From the NCBI GenBank assembly GCA_017654935.2, contig CM065690.1, forward strand, positions 18,479,540 through 18,543,539: DNA of 64,000 nucleotides. Reading direction: 5' to 3'. The notes under the pieces are model-generated. The model ran no database searches and was not told the origin of the DNA. It saw nothing but the letters and a program-made list of their open reading frames with translations. This stretch comes from Phymorhynchus buccinoides. Lineage: Eukaryota > Mollusca > Gastropoda > Neogastropoda > Raphitomidae. A program made the position numbers and the translations under genes. Below, in pieces: positions 9,535-19,600 of this stretch (position 1 is the stretch's first letter; each line of letters starts with the position of its first letter).

Positions 9535-9747
9535 ATGGAGACTCAGAATAAAGAGATACTCGAGACAAAGAATTACGACATTTTATTGAAAAGATTAAGG
9601 AATGCGCAGAAAGAAATTGTTCTATTTCAGCTATTAATGGAAGACGATAAAATAGTCAGTAAATACTTGTTTGAAATTGAAAGCAAAATAATGGATACTT
9701 TATCAGAAATTTACAACAAGTTTAACCTTGAATTTGACCCAGTATAA
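9535..9747 (+). CDS. Polinton small helical protein, 70 aa
   Basis: A short, charged, probably all-helical peptide (ILLKRLRNAQKEIVLFQLL, then a Lys/Glu-rich half) with no recognised domain. A three-codon upstream frame (ATG at 9523) precedes its start. It ends just before a T-rich stretch (9774-9796) that separates it from the tail-to-tail packaging ATPase gene. It may be real because the intergenic space would otherwise be unusually long, but evidence is limited to the open frame. Confidence 0.5.
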   Translation: METQNKEILETKNYDILLKRLRNAQKEIVLFQLLMEDDKIVSKYLFEIESKIMDTLSEIYNKFNLEFDPV

Positions 9748-9800
9748 AAAAAGAAACCAAAAAAAATTGACCTTTTTTTTTTTTTTTTTTTTTTTTGCCA

Positions 9801-10418
9801 TCACAAACATTTGTACTGACTAGGAAAATCAGTTTTTAACACTAGCTTACAAAACTTCTCTTTCCTCAGTTTTTGTTTAATCGACTTTTTTTCTTCTTTT
9901 GATTCAATCACATCATTTTCATCTAGACATTCATCAAAACTATTTTTATCTTTAGTAAAAAACAAAACAACCGTCTTTAACTGTTCTCTAAAGTCTTTTA
10001 AAACTGAATTATACTTTTGTGTTAAAATCCATACACTAATCCCTGCATGTCTACCACTAAAAGCTAACTTAGCTAAACTATTTCTTTTTTTAACAATGTC
10101 TTTTTCAGCCGAGCAGTCATCAATAATAAACAATGTTGACGTTCCTTTAAACAGTTGATAAAAATGATCTAAACATTCACTTAACTTATTACTTGGGTCA
10201 ACCAAATAGACTTTATCATCCTCCCAAATGAACTTTCTTTCTTTGTATGATTTGTTGAATTCTAAAGTAGTACAAAAAATTACTATATGTTCAAAGTGAT
10301 TTCGATAAACCGTTTGTATTAAATCTAACATAAATATCGTTTTTCCACACCCAGTCATCCCGCAAAATAACCCGCAATGTGGTTCTTTTGTAAGGAAATT
10401 TAAACTGTTCAAGTCCAT
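9801..10418 (-). CDS. Polinton genome-packaging ATPase
   Basis: A P-loop ATPase of the FtsK/HerA superfamily (A32-like), predicted to drive DNA into capsids. Visible motifs are Walker A GMTGCGKT at residues 20-27, Walker B LFIIDD at about 96-101, and the downstream ILTQKYN motif near 131-137. At 205 aa it is of normal size for Polinton packaging ATPases. Its start lies 4 bp beyond the stop of the major capsid gene on the same strand, so capsid and packaging functions are probably co-transcribed. The frame is intact. Confidence 0.93.
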   Translation of the reverse strand: MDLNSLNFLTKEPHCGLFCGMTGCGKTIFMLDLIQTVYRNHFEHIVIFCTTLEFNKSYKERKFIWEDDKVYLVDPSNKLSECLDHFYQLFKGTSTLFIIDDCSAEKDIVKKRNSLAKLAFSGRHAGISVWILTQKYNSVLKDFREQLKTVVLFFTKDKNSFDECLDENDVIESKEEKKSIKQKLRKEKFCKLVLKTDFPSQYKCL

Positions 10419-10422
10419 TGTT

Positions 10423-11715
10423 TTAATACATAATATCTTTTAATCTGTTATTCTCAATGTTCAGCTGAGCATCGCATAGTAAATACACATAAACATATAT
10501 TTGTTTGCCCACTTCCGCTGCTTCTTTATTATGAATTTGAATGTTTATTCCGCCTGACCCATCACCTACTGTTCTTCCGCTACCATGAAGTTTGTTATCA
10601 TCAGTTGTTCTAAGATCTAACCACAAAGCATACTTCGAAGATAAATAATCTTCTAGTCTAACATCATGAAGATGGAGGTCTTTGCAAATTAAATCAACAG
10701 ACGGATCTCTTAGTTGCCCGCCTCCACCAAACAGTTTTCTTATTTCATCAAAGTGCTGATAAGGTAAAAGACCGCTCGCAAACAATTGGTTCGGTTGCCC
10801 TTCAATCGCAGTAGTCAGCTTAGTTATTTTTGGATTATAAAACCTCTCGCTTAATCTATTAAAGGGTTTTTTGGTTTCTTCAAACAGCAGCAAAATTCCT
10901 TTCAACGACCTTGCTGATATATTCAAATCGATGTTCCAGATTGTGTCTGTTGTGTTTTTAGTTAACTTACTGTGATTTAAAATTCTGTTGTAGTATATTG
11001 CAAATCTTGACTGGTATTGTTGTGAAATCAACCGAGCTAATTCTTGATGACGAACAACATCAAACTCTAATGTGATGTCTGAAATACTATATTTTGCATT
11101 TGAATCTTCTGTCGATCTGATAACACGGGCATAGTCATTAAAAGTAAATTCATACATAAGCCTATCCTGTAAAGCTCCTTGATAATATGGTGAGTGTGTG
11201 TTCAATAGTTCAAAGTCGAGAGGAATGTAGAACCGATTACCATAAACTTGAGCAACCAACGCATCTTTATTGTTATCGTTTTTATCATCAGCATCAATTC
11301 TATGTTTTATACCATTATCTCCTTGTATTCCCTGATAAACCCGATCTTTTCTTTCATTTTCTGTTAACCAGAGGTCGCAATAACTCAAAAAGACATCTGC
11401 GTTATCTAAAGACATTACCTCTCTCCCTTCAAGTTTAATAGTAATCTTACTAACTATTGATCTGCCCAGATTACCAACTAGAGTTCTGTTTGGATCCGTC
11501 TCTGACTCCAGGTCTATTTTAAATGCAAGACGAGCAGTGCCTGGCACGATGACTTCATTACTCCCCAGACTAGGAAATCTTACTGATAATATTTGTCTTT
11601 GATCGATAGTTGAAGGATTATTACTTATCACGATACTCTGTCTGGTTCCTTTTACACCGAGTGGTTCTTTTAACCGTCTGTATGGATCAAGACTCGACCC
11701 GTATGATTGCGACAT
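10423..11715 (-). CDS. Polinton major capsid protein (double jelly-roll)
   Basis: At 430 aa it fits the Polinton/adintovirus hexon-like capsid proteins, which build icosahedral shells. The N-terminal block with DQRQILSVRFPSLGSNEVIV followed by PGTARLAFKIDLES, then LEGREVMSLDNADVFLSYCD, is characteristic. Beta-rich segments alternate with loops throughout, including a Gly-rich loop (KLFGGGGQLRDPSVD), and there is no signal peptide or membrane span. Gene order capsid then ATPase on one strand supports the call. The frame is intact. Its promoter region is shared with the divergent gene at 11763. Confidence 0.88.
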   Translation of the reverse strand: MSQSYGSSLDPYRRLKEPLGVKGTRQSIVISNNPSTIDQRQILSVRFPSLGSNEVIVPGTARLAFKIDLESETDPNRTLVGNLGRSIVSKITIKLEGREVMSLDNADVFLSYCDLWLTENERKDRVYQGIQGDNGIKHRIDADDKNDNNKDALVAQVYGNRFYIPLDFELLNTHSPYYQGALQDRLMYEFTFNDYARVIRSTEDSNAKYSISDITLEFDVVRHQELARLISQQYQSRFAIYYNRILNHSKLTKNTTDTIWNIDLNISARSLKGILLLFEETKKPFNRLSERFYNPKITKLTTAIEGQPNQLFASGLLPYQHFDEIRKLFGGGGQLRDPSVDLICKDLHLHDVRLEDYLSSKYALWLDLRTTDDNKLHGSGRTVGDGSGGINIQIHNKEAAEVGKQIYVYVYLLCDAQLNIENNRLKDIMY

Positions 11716-11762
11716 CTCTCTTTTTTTAGAAATAAAATAAAAACATAATTATAAATAAAAAC
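11716..11762. promoter_or_regulatory. divergent spacer, capsid / 440-aa gene
   Basis: This 47-bp spacer between opposite start codons is nearly pure A/T (AAATAAAATAAAAACATAA, then TAAATAAAAAC). It resembles the 7835-7871 spacer and probably carries both promoters, which is inference from position. Confidence 0.4.
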
Positions 11763-13085
11763 ATGGAAGGAAAAGAAGCAGTCCACGATTATGATGCCTT
11801 TGACGATGAAGCTGGAGATGACATGAGTGAAGACATTCCTTTATTGTCTCGTCATCGTAATCTACCATCTTTAAGACAAGAACTAGATGAAGCAGAACCA
11901 AACCCGAATGTAGAAGTTAGACCAAGGGAAGATAATATAGTAGTTGGAAAATCTCAATTTGAAATGCACTATGAAATACAGAAATCGAAAGTAATGGCTT
12001 TTCGTAAATTTATAGGTCAAGATTTATCCGATTTGTATGATCCTAATGACTATGTTTTAGATAGTGAAGGTCATTTATTTTTGAATAATAATGAATCAAC
12101 CCGACTTACACACAAAAATAATCCAGCAAAGTTTTATAAAATAAGTTCACTAATTTCTCATGGCGTCCCCACTAATGATCTAAGACGTATTGGCGTTGAC
12201 ATAAAACCAAAACCAACCCTAAGCACGAAAGCTGTTTCTGCTCTTCAAAACACACTACAAGAACTGCCTACTGATTCCCAACTTCAATCGATTCCTCTTA
12301 GAGACTTAAGCGCAACTGCGGACAACATCATAGAAATGGAAACTAGTTTTATAGCTTTAGAAGATGAAGAAACCCATTTAAAAACATTACATGATTCACC
12401 ATTACCTATGAGAGAACTAATGGCGCTCAATTCAACATTACAATCTACCAGAGGCGAGTTAACAAATAATCTAGCAAAGTTAAGCGAACTGGATGCTCAC
12501 ATTGACAGAGAAAAACAGAAATTAGTTGAAGCGGACGACAATAACCTAGGGCAAGACGTAAAAGACAGAATCATGCAAAGACTAGATGATCTTCAACAAG
12601 AGAGAGCTGCAAGACTAGAAGTACTGTCAACTAACCGTGAACAATTACGAACACAAGTCAGCAGAATAAAAGAAACCATCCAAAGAATTTTACACGAAGA
12701 TACAACGTTAGCAGAAAGAATAAAAACTTTATTTAGAGAGCAAGGAGTCACGATAGCGAGCGTTATGACAGCTTTAGGGTTTGCAATCTCTACTTTAGTG
12801 TTTGCTTTAACAGGAACAGGTGGTGGTGGTGGTCAATTACCTTCTCCACCTTCTCCACCTTCGCCATCAAAAGACTCTTGGATTAAAAAACAACTGGAAC
12901 ATTTAACGAATCTATTAAAAAAATTAGGAGAAAAAGCACTAGATGCGCTACCCGGTATATTAGGTGGAATTGTTAGTTGGCTTTTTTCTACTGCAAGCAA
13001 AGTAGTCGGTTTTATGGCTGAACACTTATGGATGCTAATAGTTTTAGTTGTAGGATTACTCTCTAGTAAAATAAAAATAAACTAG
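11763..13085 (+). CDS. Polinton coiled-coil membrane protein, 440 aa
   Basis: The N-terminus is acidic (residues 1-50). A long predicted coiled coil rich in Glu/Leu/Arg runs over about 190-330, including DIRMQRLDDLQQER-like heptads. A hydrophobic segment follows near 338-357 (TIASVMTALGFAISTLVFAL), then a Gly5 and (PSPP)n linker (about 361-375), an amphipathic Leu/Lys part and two closely spaced hydrophobic segments (about 394-415 and 422-436). Proteins of this layout accompany PolB and integrase genes in Polintons of several invertebrates, but I know of no proven role. A structural or membrane-acting virion protein is plausible. Its 3' end overlaps the convergent gene at 13056 by 30 nt. Confidence 0.75.
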   Translation: MEGKEAVHDYDAFDDEAGDDMSEDIPLLSRHRNLPSLRQELDEAEPNPNVEVRPREDNIVVGKSQFEMHYEIQKSKVMAFRKFIGQDLSDLYDPNDYVLDSEGHLFLNNNESTRLTHKNNPAKFYKISSLISHGVPTNDLRRIGVDIKPKPTLSTKAVSALQNTLQELPTDSQLQSIPLRDLSATADNIIEMETSFIALEDEETHLKTLHDSPLPMRELMALNSTLQSTRGELTNNLAKLSELDAHIDREKQKLVEADDNNLGQDVKDRIMQRLDDLQQERAARLEVLSTNREQLRTQVSRIKETIQRILHEDTTLAERIKTLFREQGVTIASVMTALGFAISTLVFALTGTGGGGGQLPSPPSPPSPSKDSWIKKQLEHLTNLLKKLGEKALDALPGILGGIVSWLFSTASKVVGFMAEHLWMLIVLVVGLLSSKIKIN

Positions 13086-14315
13086 ACCGGCTGCTGTTAG
13101 AAAAATAACTAGTGCTGTCTTTTCGTTTTCGTGACTGTCAGTTAAGTTCGTTAAGTTCGTTGAGTTCGTAGAGTTAGTTAAGTTCGTAGAGTTAGTTAAG
13201 TTCATAGAGTTAGTTAAGTTCGTTGAATTCGTTAAGTTAATATTCTTTTTTTGACTGACAGGGATTGGATGGTGTGTTCTTTGTATGATCGACAATGTAG
13301 AATTTATTTTTAAATTTTTACCAACTGCTTGATTATTTTTTGCTATAAGGATTTCGTTGTTATAGTTTACAATTGTTCCTATTTGAAGTCTAAGATCAGA
13401 GGGCAGCATGTATAATCCACTACCAACAGCAAAGTCTACTTTTGATCTTGCGAATCTTAAAACGTCTTGATACCTTTTAATGCTTGCTGGGAGGTCAACT
13501 GTAGAATTGATTGCATCTTCTAAATTAGCTAAATACTGTTTTTGTGCATCAAACCCAGTAGAAGGATCCATTATCTCAGATTTAACTTGCGCTTGAGATC
13601 CTAGCAAACACCACACGTAAGTACGAATAGAATCATTTACTCGTTCTATTCCCGCCTTTGTCAGTCCTTCAGAAGTATCAAGAATAAAAGTAGACCAAGC
13701 GTTTTTATGTTTTTGTTGAATAGATCCCAGATGAACGGTCGTACCTGAAGAAAAAGACGTGTAAGGTGGATTCCAATCATAGTTATACTTTCTGTGCACG
13801 CCCCAATAATAAAGTGTTCCCAAACCATGATTACGATCTAACTTTTGCCTAAAGTCTGTATTCAAGTTAATGTTAAACTCATTACAAATCCGTTCAAAGG
13901 CCTTCAAGTCAATTCTGTTGTTGAACGGATTAAAAGTAGAATCATTCGGTAATGGAGCATGTAGTTCAGACAAAATACGCTTGAAAGTATAATAGAAATG
14001 AAATCTATAAACTGCTTTTACCATGACTCCAGGATGATTTAAGTGATCAGCGAAAGAAACACCACACCCTGTTGTTGCACAGAACACAGCAAAGTTTAAC
14101 TGGTTTTGATAAAACTGCATTGGATGACTAAACCATGCCTTTGCGATGTTATCATGTTTGACACTAGGATTTAAATAATGGCTTAATGGATTACTGACCT
14201 TAACTTCAAAAGAATCAACTCCCACTGCAACAACTATTGAATCAACAGCTATAGTTTTAGGGTTATATGATCCAACTGCATATTTAACGTCTTTGTTATA
14301 TTTAAAAGCATTCAT
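13056..14315 (-). CDS. Polinton conserved 419-aa protein with NLT/NST repeats
   Basis: The first 300 residues form a conserved-looking globular part with blocks such as PMQFYQNQLNFAVFCATTGC and RFHFYYTFKRILSELHAPL. Residues about 355-395 are a run of Asn-Leu-Thr/Asn-Ser-Thr repeats (a dozen or so sequons), encoded by the tandem GTTAAGTTCGT DNA at 13140-13240. A C-terminal hydrophobic segment follows (ALVIFLTAAGLVYFYF), ending in TRE. This plan suggests a membrane-anchored protein with a flexible stalk that could be glycosylated if it faces the lumen. The function is not known to me. The start is 19 bp from the divergent start at 14335, and the 3' end overlaps the gene at 11763-13085. Confidence 0.75.
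   Translation of the reverse strand: MNAFKYNKDVKYAVGSYNPKTIAVDSIVVAVGVDSFEVKVSNPLSHYLNPSVKHDNIAKAWFSHPMQFYQNQLNFAVFCATTGCGVSFADHLNHPGVMVKAVYRFHFYYTFKRILSELHAPLPNDSTFNPFNNRIDLKAFERICNEFNINLNTDFRQKLDRNHGLGTLYYWGVHRKYNYDWNPPYTSFSSGTTVHLGSIQQKHKNAWSTFILDTSEGLTKAGIERVNDSIRTYVWCLLGSQAQVKSEIMDPSTGFDAQKQYLANLEDAINSTVDLPASIKRYQDVLRFARSKVDFAVGSGLYMLPSDLRLQIGTIVNYNNEILIAKNNQAVGKNLKINSTLSIIQRTHHPIPVSQKKNINLTNSTNLTNSMNLTNSTNLTNSTNSTNLTNLTDSHENEKTALVIFLTAAGLVYFYFTRE
13138..13241. repeat. coding tandem repeat (Asn-Leu-Thr-Asn-Ser)
   Basis: Short repeats of GTTAAGTTCGT/TAGAGTTA, in multiples of 3 bp, encode the NLTNST run of the 419-aa protein. The repeat keeps the frame. The core word AAGTTC resembles the non-coding array at 6705-6945, possibly by chance. 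Confidence 0.85.
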
Positions 14316-14334
14316 TTATATATTCGCAATAAAA

Positions 14335-15033
14335 ATGTTTATTTATATAACTGATCAAGACGAGCCAATAACACTACAATGTTCTTTAGAAAACAGTGAT
14401 GGTAATCTTAAAGTTGCGCTCCATGAAATTTATTACAAAGTTAAATGGATTAACATAAGCGAAACCTTAAAGAACAATTGGATAAAAAAAATTGATGATA
14501 GAGGACAGCCAATAAGCGAACTAATTATACCAGACGGTTATTATGGTTTTTGTTCATTAAAAGAGATTTTTGGCGATTATGACATTACTTTAAAACTTAA
14601 TGAAGGAAATTTAAAAGTATCGATGTCATTTAAAGAGCAAAAAGGAATAAGTTACAACTTTGCAGGAGAACTAACAAAAATGTTGGGGTTTAGAACTGAT
14701 GGTAGTAATAAGCATATATTTTTCCCCACCAAAAATATCTATACTTTTGAAGGAGAAAACTCACTTAATCTTGGAATACATTCTTTATTATACTTTCATT
14801 TAGATATCCTGAGTACGGATGACAACTTATTTGATAACCAGCCGTCTACTGTGTTAAGAGTTCTTCCAACAGCAAAAGCGGCATACTGTGATTACGAAAT
14901 TATTACATTCACTAACTTACAGTTTAAAGAATTAGTTTGTGGGGTTCACCATTCACTAAAAATAAGAATAACTGACGAAAAAGGAAAAGAAGTTCAGTGC
15001 GACAGCTTGAATGCTTTATTAGAAATAAAATAA
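14335..15033 (+). CDS. Polinton probable minor capsid (penton-like) protein
   Basis: I prefer the ATG at 14335 (232 aa) because it sits in the AATAAAAATG context used by neighbouring genes. An upstream in-frame ATG at 14293 would run through the divergent start at 14315. The protein is beta-rich (ITDQDEPITLQCSLEN; LKEIFGDYDITLKLNEGNLK) with the SFKEQKGISYNFAGELTKML block seen in Polinton minor capsid proteins, thought to form single-jelly-roll pentons. It is followed 14 bp later by another plus-strand gene. The penton assignment rests on family resemblance and size, not on a catalytic motif. Confidence 0.65.
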   Translation: MFIYITDQDEPITLQCSLENSDGNLKVALHEIYYKVKWINISETLKNNWIKKIDDRGQPISELIIPDGYYGFCSLKEIFGDYDITLKLNEGNLKVSMSFKEQKGISYNFAGELTKMLGFRTDGSNKHIFFPTKNIYTFEGENSLNLGIHSLLYFHLDILSTDDNLFDNQPSTVLRVLPTAKAAYCDYEIITFTNLQFKELVCGVHHSLKIRITDEKGKEVQCDSLNALLEIK

Positions 15034-15047
15034 TTTAGTATAAAACA

Positions 15048-15899
15048 ATGTCACGCGGACCAGATCAACCGGTTATGCTTGACCCTGTTAGATGCGCAAC
15101 TTTAGAATTGAAGGACCTAGCAGACACAGAAGACTTTGATTTAAATGGGGAGATAGGAGCGCTGTATGGTTTTGAGTACACAAACAACGGCTATTATAAA
15201 CGAGCAGAAATAAGTGATAAAAAGGTTCCTAAACTAGAGCAACTGCGTAATGTAGTAGCTGACAATGTTGGCCAGTTTGAATATAAAGTTGTTAGGGAAA
15301 GGGATAACAAATGGCATTTAATTCCATTCATTGATTGGGAAATAAAGTTTGAATTTTTAAGCCCGTTTACATTCTTTGATAATAACAAATACTTTCGCAA
15401 ATCATTTAACTCAGGGCCGTTACATGTCAGTCTGATTCCACAAAACAACAGCAGAAGAGAAATAGCAATCAAACCTTATAAAAAGAGACAGTACATACTG
15501 CATAGAAAAAAGACAGTGACAAAAGATGCAGCCACGCAATTAGAGTTCATTCCTAAAATGGCTTTAGCAGACGAATTTACTATGATATTTGAACTTTCTG
15601 TTAGAGCAGACAACCCTGATTCCCTACCTGTTGGTGTTAGCGACAACCTAATGAAAGGGATTCTTATTTCTTGGCAAAACTTGGATGTTGAATCAGTGAA
15701 GTGTACTATCGTTATTCAAAACCGCGGTGAAGAAATTAAGGCAGTGTCGACCAGCGATAAAGTTATATTGAGTGTTGATCCAGACAATCTTAAAGAATTA
15801 ACGTACATTAATGTTACTAATTTAGATCTCATTGGGTTTTATTACACTGAAAGCATTTTGCCTGATGATCTTCTTAAAATAATAGCAAGTGCAAATTAA
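15048..15899 (+). CDS. Polinton hypothetical, 283 aa
   Basis: A soluble-looking mixed alpha/beta protein with no signal peptide or membrane segment. Blocks include LNGEIGALYGFEYTNNGYYK, WEIKFEFLSPFTFFDNNKYF and LLKIIASAN at the end. It lies between the minor-capsid-like gene and the 209-aa gene on the same strand, in the structural half of the element, so a virion component is likely. I do not recognise a domain, and no His/Cys protease triad is apparent. Confidence 0.7.
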   Translation: MSRGPDQPVMLDPVRCATLELKDLADTEDFDLNGEIGALYGFEYTNNGYYKRAEISDKKVPKLEQLRNVVADNVGQFEYKVVRERDNKWHLIPFIDWEIKFEFLSPFTFFDNNKYFRKSFNSGPLHVSLIPQNNSRREIAIKPYKKRQYILHRKKTVTKDAATQLEFIPKMALADEFTMIFELSVRADNPDSLPVGVSDNLMKGILISWQNLDVESVKCTIVIQNRGEEIKAVSTSDKVILSVDPDNLKELTYINVTNLDLIGFYYTESILPDDLLKIIASAN

Positions 15900-15931
15900 A
15901 TGTTAAATTTTTTTTTTTTAAATATAAAAAG

Positions 15932-16561
15932 ATGTCCGTTACAGTTTATCCAAAAATACCGAAAGAAAATACTGACAAAGAAAAGACTGATGGCGGTGAT
16001 GATCCTGAAATCAGAAAGTTCAGATTGTCTACCATTACAGAAATACAAAGAGAATTGGAAAAAGACCTCACTAACTATAACAGAACCAAACGAAGGTACT
16101 CTTGTTTGTTTAATACAGCAACATACTTAAATACTGGATTTGGGAGTCTAGGCACTTTAACAGCAGGAAGCTCTGTAGGGTTGTTAGCAACAGGGGCCGG
16201 ATCAGTAGTAGCTTTGCCTCTAGGTTGTGTATCGTTGGCGCTGGGGTTGTTTTCAATGACAACGTCCGCTTTCAACAAAAAAATAAAAGTCAAACTTCAA
16301 AAGCATACAGCCATGGTTCAATTAATAATGGCAAAACTTAGTTCATTCCGATTAATAATTAGTAAAGCTTTGCAAGACTCTCAAATTTCGGATGAGGAGT
16401 TCAATAGACTGCAAGCTGACTACAATGATTACAAAATGCAAAAGTTCGAACTACAAAAAAAGTCAAGAGCAAGTTTTTCACAACCGCAAGACATAGAAGC
16501 GATAAAAAAAGAATGTGAAAAAAAAATAAACGACACATTAAAATCTGTTCTAGGGAAATAA
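15932..16561 (+). CDS. Polinton conserved protein with glycine-rich membrane segment, 209 aa
   Basis: A charged N-terminus with ITEIQRELEKDLTNYNRTKR (about 35-54) is followed by a Gly/Ala/Ser-rich hydrophobic domain (about 66-108; GLLATGAGSVVALPLGCVSL), then a basic helix and a motif SKALQDSQISDEEFNRLQ (about 145-165). That layout, including an ISDEEF-type EF-hand-like or helical block, is common in proteins encoded by invertebrate Polintons. The function is unproven. The start is at ATG 15932. An ATG at 15900 in another frame gives a shadow frame only. Confidence 0.75.
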   Translation: MSVTVYPKIPKENTDKEKTDGGDDPEIRKFRLSTITEIQRELEKDLTNYNRTKRRYSCLFNTATYLNTGFGSLGTLTAGSSVGLLATGAGSVVALPLGCVSLALGLFSMTTSAFNKKIKVKLQKHTAMVQLIMAKLSSFRLIISKALQDSQISDEEFNRLQADYNDYKMQKFELQKKSRASFSQPQDIEAIKKECEKKINDTLKSVLGK

Positions 16562-16618
16562 CAATAAGAACTCCAAAGGGTGCTTATTCAATTCAATATG
16601 ATTACAAGTTTCGAAAGT

Positions 16619-19600
16619 CTACTGACTATGACACTTAGTTCTCCAGTGGCCAATTGAATACGAAAACTCAGGCGATTTAAACACACGCTTTGTATTGTTT
16701 GAGTCGAGTGATTTTTTATTTACAACTGTTGTGTTTATTTCGTGTAACTTAGATTGTATTTTTATGTTGTCATGATAAAACGTCTTGGAGTCAAACAGTG
16801 CTTCTTTATAGTTATCGTGTGTCATGACCATTTGAACAACCGGTCTAGAAATTCCTTTTGCTTTTTTAATTACGCTAGTTTGGCTGGCAATTGAATACAT
16901 CTTTGCTCTCAGACCAACGTACTCTTTGATTATAGTTCCATTCAGTTCATCCTTCATCTTACCGATTACCTTTTTATTTACGGATGAATGTAATGAAGAT
17001 TCACTTGGGTAGTCAGAGGTGTCATACCAGGAGACAACACCTTTTGCTGAATCTGTCTCTAAATCTTTGTAGAAGTCTTCAGTCGGAATGTCTAGAATAA
17101 ATGAGTCCGTATCTGTATAAAGTACTCTGGAGTCTGGATAGAGTGGTTTAAAGTAGTCGTAAAGAAATTCTAGCATCAATAACTTAGACAATTCAAGAAC
17201 AGCAAACCCAATGAAGACTGGTTTATCTAGCTTCACATTAATTTTTTTCATCATTATTCCGTAAAGGTTGTCATGGAACTTTTTGAAGTCTTGATAATTA
17301 GGTTTTGAAGTTAATTTGATTGCTTTGTTTTCTTGGGTAACTAATCTAACGTCTTTGCGTTTGTGCGGGTTTTCCATTGTCTTTCCAAAACAACTGTTGT
17401 TCATTAGTTTAAAGAAGTCTTTTTCTGAGGCGTCGGTAGCTTGAGTTCTGAGATTAGTGTTCTTCATTATATATGGTTCCATGAACTTCCTCTGAGTGAA
17501 CGAAATGATTCTATGAACTGCTGTTAGTCTTAATCCGTGACGTAAATAAAATTGTAGTAATCTATAATGACAGACGTATTTTTTTTTGGAGTGTAGATTA
17601 GGCACAAGTTTAGGGAGGTCATTCCCCACTTGAAGTCTTTCAACTGCTAACGGGTAGTCATTGTGCAGGTCATGGAGTTCGTCCGGATAATCTAAGTCGA
17701 CTTCTAAAATAAATCCTGTTTCGTAAGAATCTGATAATTTCAAAAGCCATTGCAAAAACTCTGCAATATTAAAATTAAAAGGAGCTGTAAACATTTTAAA
17801 GTTACGTAATGGAAGTGACTGGCACATCGCCCAACCATAGAGATTGTTTGCATCTAAATACATGATATAATTTGATGGTTTAGAAGGATCGTAGTCGTCT
17901 AAGTATTTGTTGTTAGCCTTGCAGTAACCGTGTGAAGCCATAGAGATTCCCCCGCGTAGTCCGTCTTCAATCATCTGGAGAGTTAGTAGATCGGAGAGTA
18001 AGTCAATCTGTATTTTGGTAAATCTTAAGAAAGCATCCCAACTCATACCAGGAGCAGTGATATAATTAGCAGGGTCTAGACTGTAATGTTTTATACACGT
18101 TTTTCTGTAGTTCTCGAATACATCTGCAAGCAAACAAACGTCAGCCATTAAATAGGCGTCGTGGTAGTCTCCCATGGTCTGGCATTTTAACTTAATCCAC
18201 GCTGACTGAGCATGGTTGTAGTCAGAGTCGCTTATATCTTTTCCTTTTAAACTAGAGTAGAATGCACCTTTGGGAGGTAATTTTAAATCGTCGAACCGCT
18301 CCCAACTACTCATGTACTCATAAGGGTATACTCCTTTTCGAACAAGTGCTGGATCAAAGTATTTTTCTGTTATAGTGCATTTGGATAGTGACTGACCTAA
18401 AGACTCTAGTGATCCCATCAGATGTTGTAATGAATCGTAAAAAGACAATTGACCTAATGTAAATGTCATGTACTTTTCTGAAGACTGAGCTATACAACTG
18501 ACGGTTCTAAATTCATCAGTAACTGCTTGTAGAATTAAATGAGAGTCATATCCACGTAGATTGTGAAAGAATATAGGCAGTTTCCAAGTCTTTGGTTCAA
18601 ACTTTAACTGCAAATTACAGGAGTTGTGTGCTGCTCCTCTGAATTTTCCACTAATGTGATCATGGTCTCGTACTTTATAGATGTCTGGACAGTCAGGGGA
18701 GTCTTCCACAAACCCTTTTCCGCAAATCCAACATTCAGTAGCTGATTCAAATTGAATTAAATCTTCAGGTGTCATGATTAAATCTAATAAATTTAGTTGG
18801 TTAGATAGTACATTTCGTAGTTTCATCATTCTCATTAAAAAGTTTTTTGCAGCATCGGGTCCTCTATAAAGTTCTGGTGTTGAATGTTCCCCGTCTGATC
18901 TAAGAACAATAAATGCGAATGAACAGATTTGATGATTATTCAATAAAACAGTTTTAGGAAGATTTTTAGGAGCTGGTCCTTGATAGGGTACAATGATTGA
19001 CTCGAAATCAGCATAAACAACATAAGGACTTAATTGCAGTTTCTTCCAGTTTTTAAAGAACACCTTACTTCCTTCTTTCGGAGTAATAAGTTCAGTATTA
19101 CAGTCAATGGATGAATTACAATGTTTTCTATGTTCAACCGCTGCTTGAATACTTGGCATTCTTAGTAAACATCTTCGACAGAATTCTTGTTTTTCTTTGT
19201 GATTTGTAGTATAGTTTATAAGTCTGCTCATTGTTCTGATTAAAGTGTAGTGTGTTTTTGTTCTGTCTGTTACTAAGAGAAGATCAATATGTTTTTTATC
19301 AGGATCACCAATCATAGGAGAGTTCTTTGAAACTCGGATTGGTTTAAGGTTTTCTTCTACAGACCATGTGTAGATGTTAATTGAAATTGGTTTATTCTGT
19401 TCTTCAAATTGATCAACTTCGCTTAGGCTTACAGGGAAGTCGATTCCATCAAAGTTTAATTCATTTATGTAAGGTTGATAGTTAATTACTCTTTCTGCGT
19501 TCTTTTTGATATAATGAAGTTTAGCTAAAACACACCACATAAAACATTTATCATCAGTATTTTTTATGTTTAATACTGCACGCTTTAAAACAAGTTCTTT

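Noticed and set aside
15194..15472. Minus-strand frame within the Polinton
   Set aside because: Shadow of the 283-aa gene. Similar shadows at 11187-11438, 16075-16293 and 19566-19811 were dropped.
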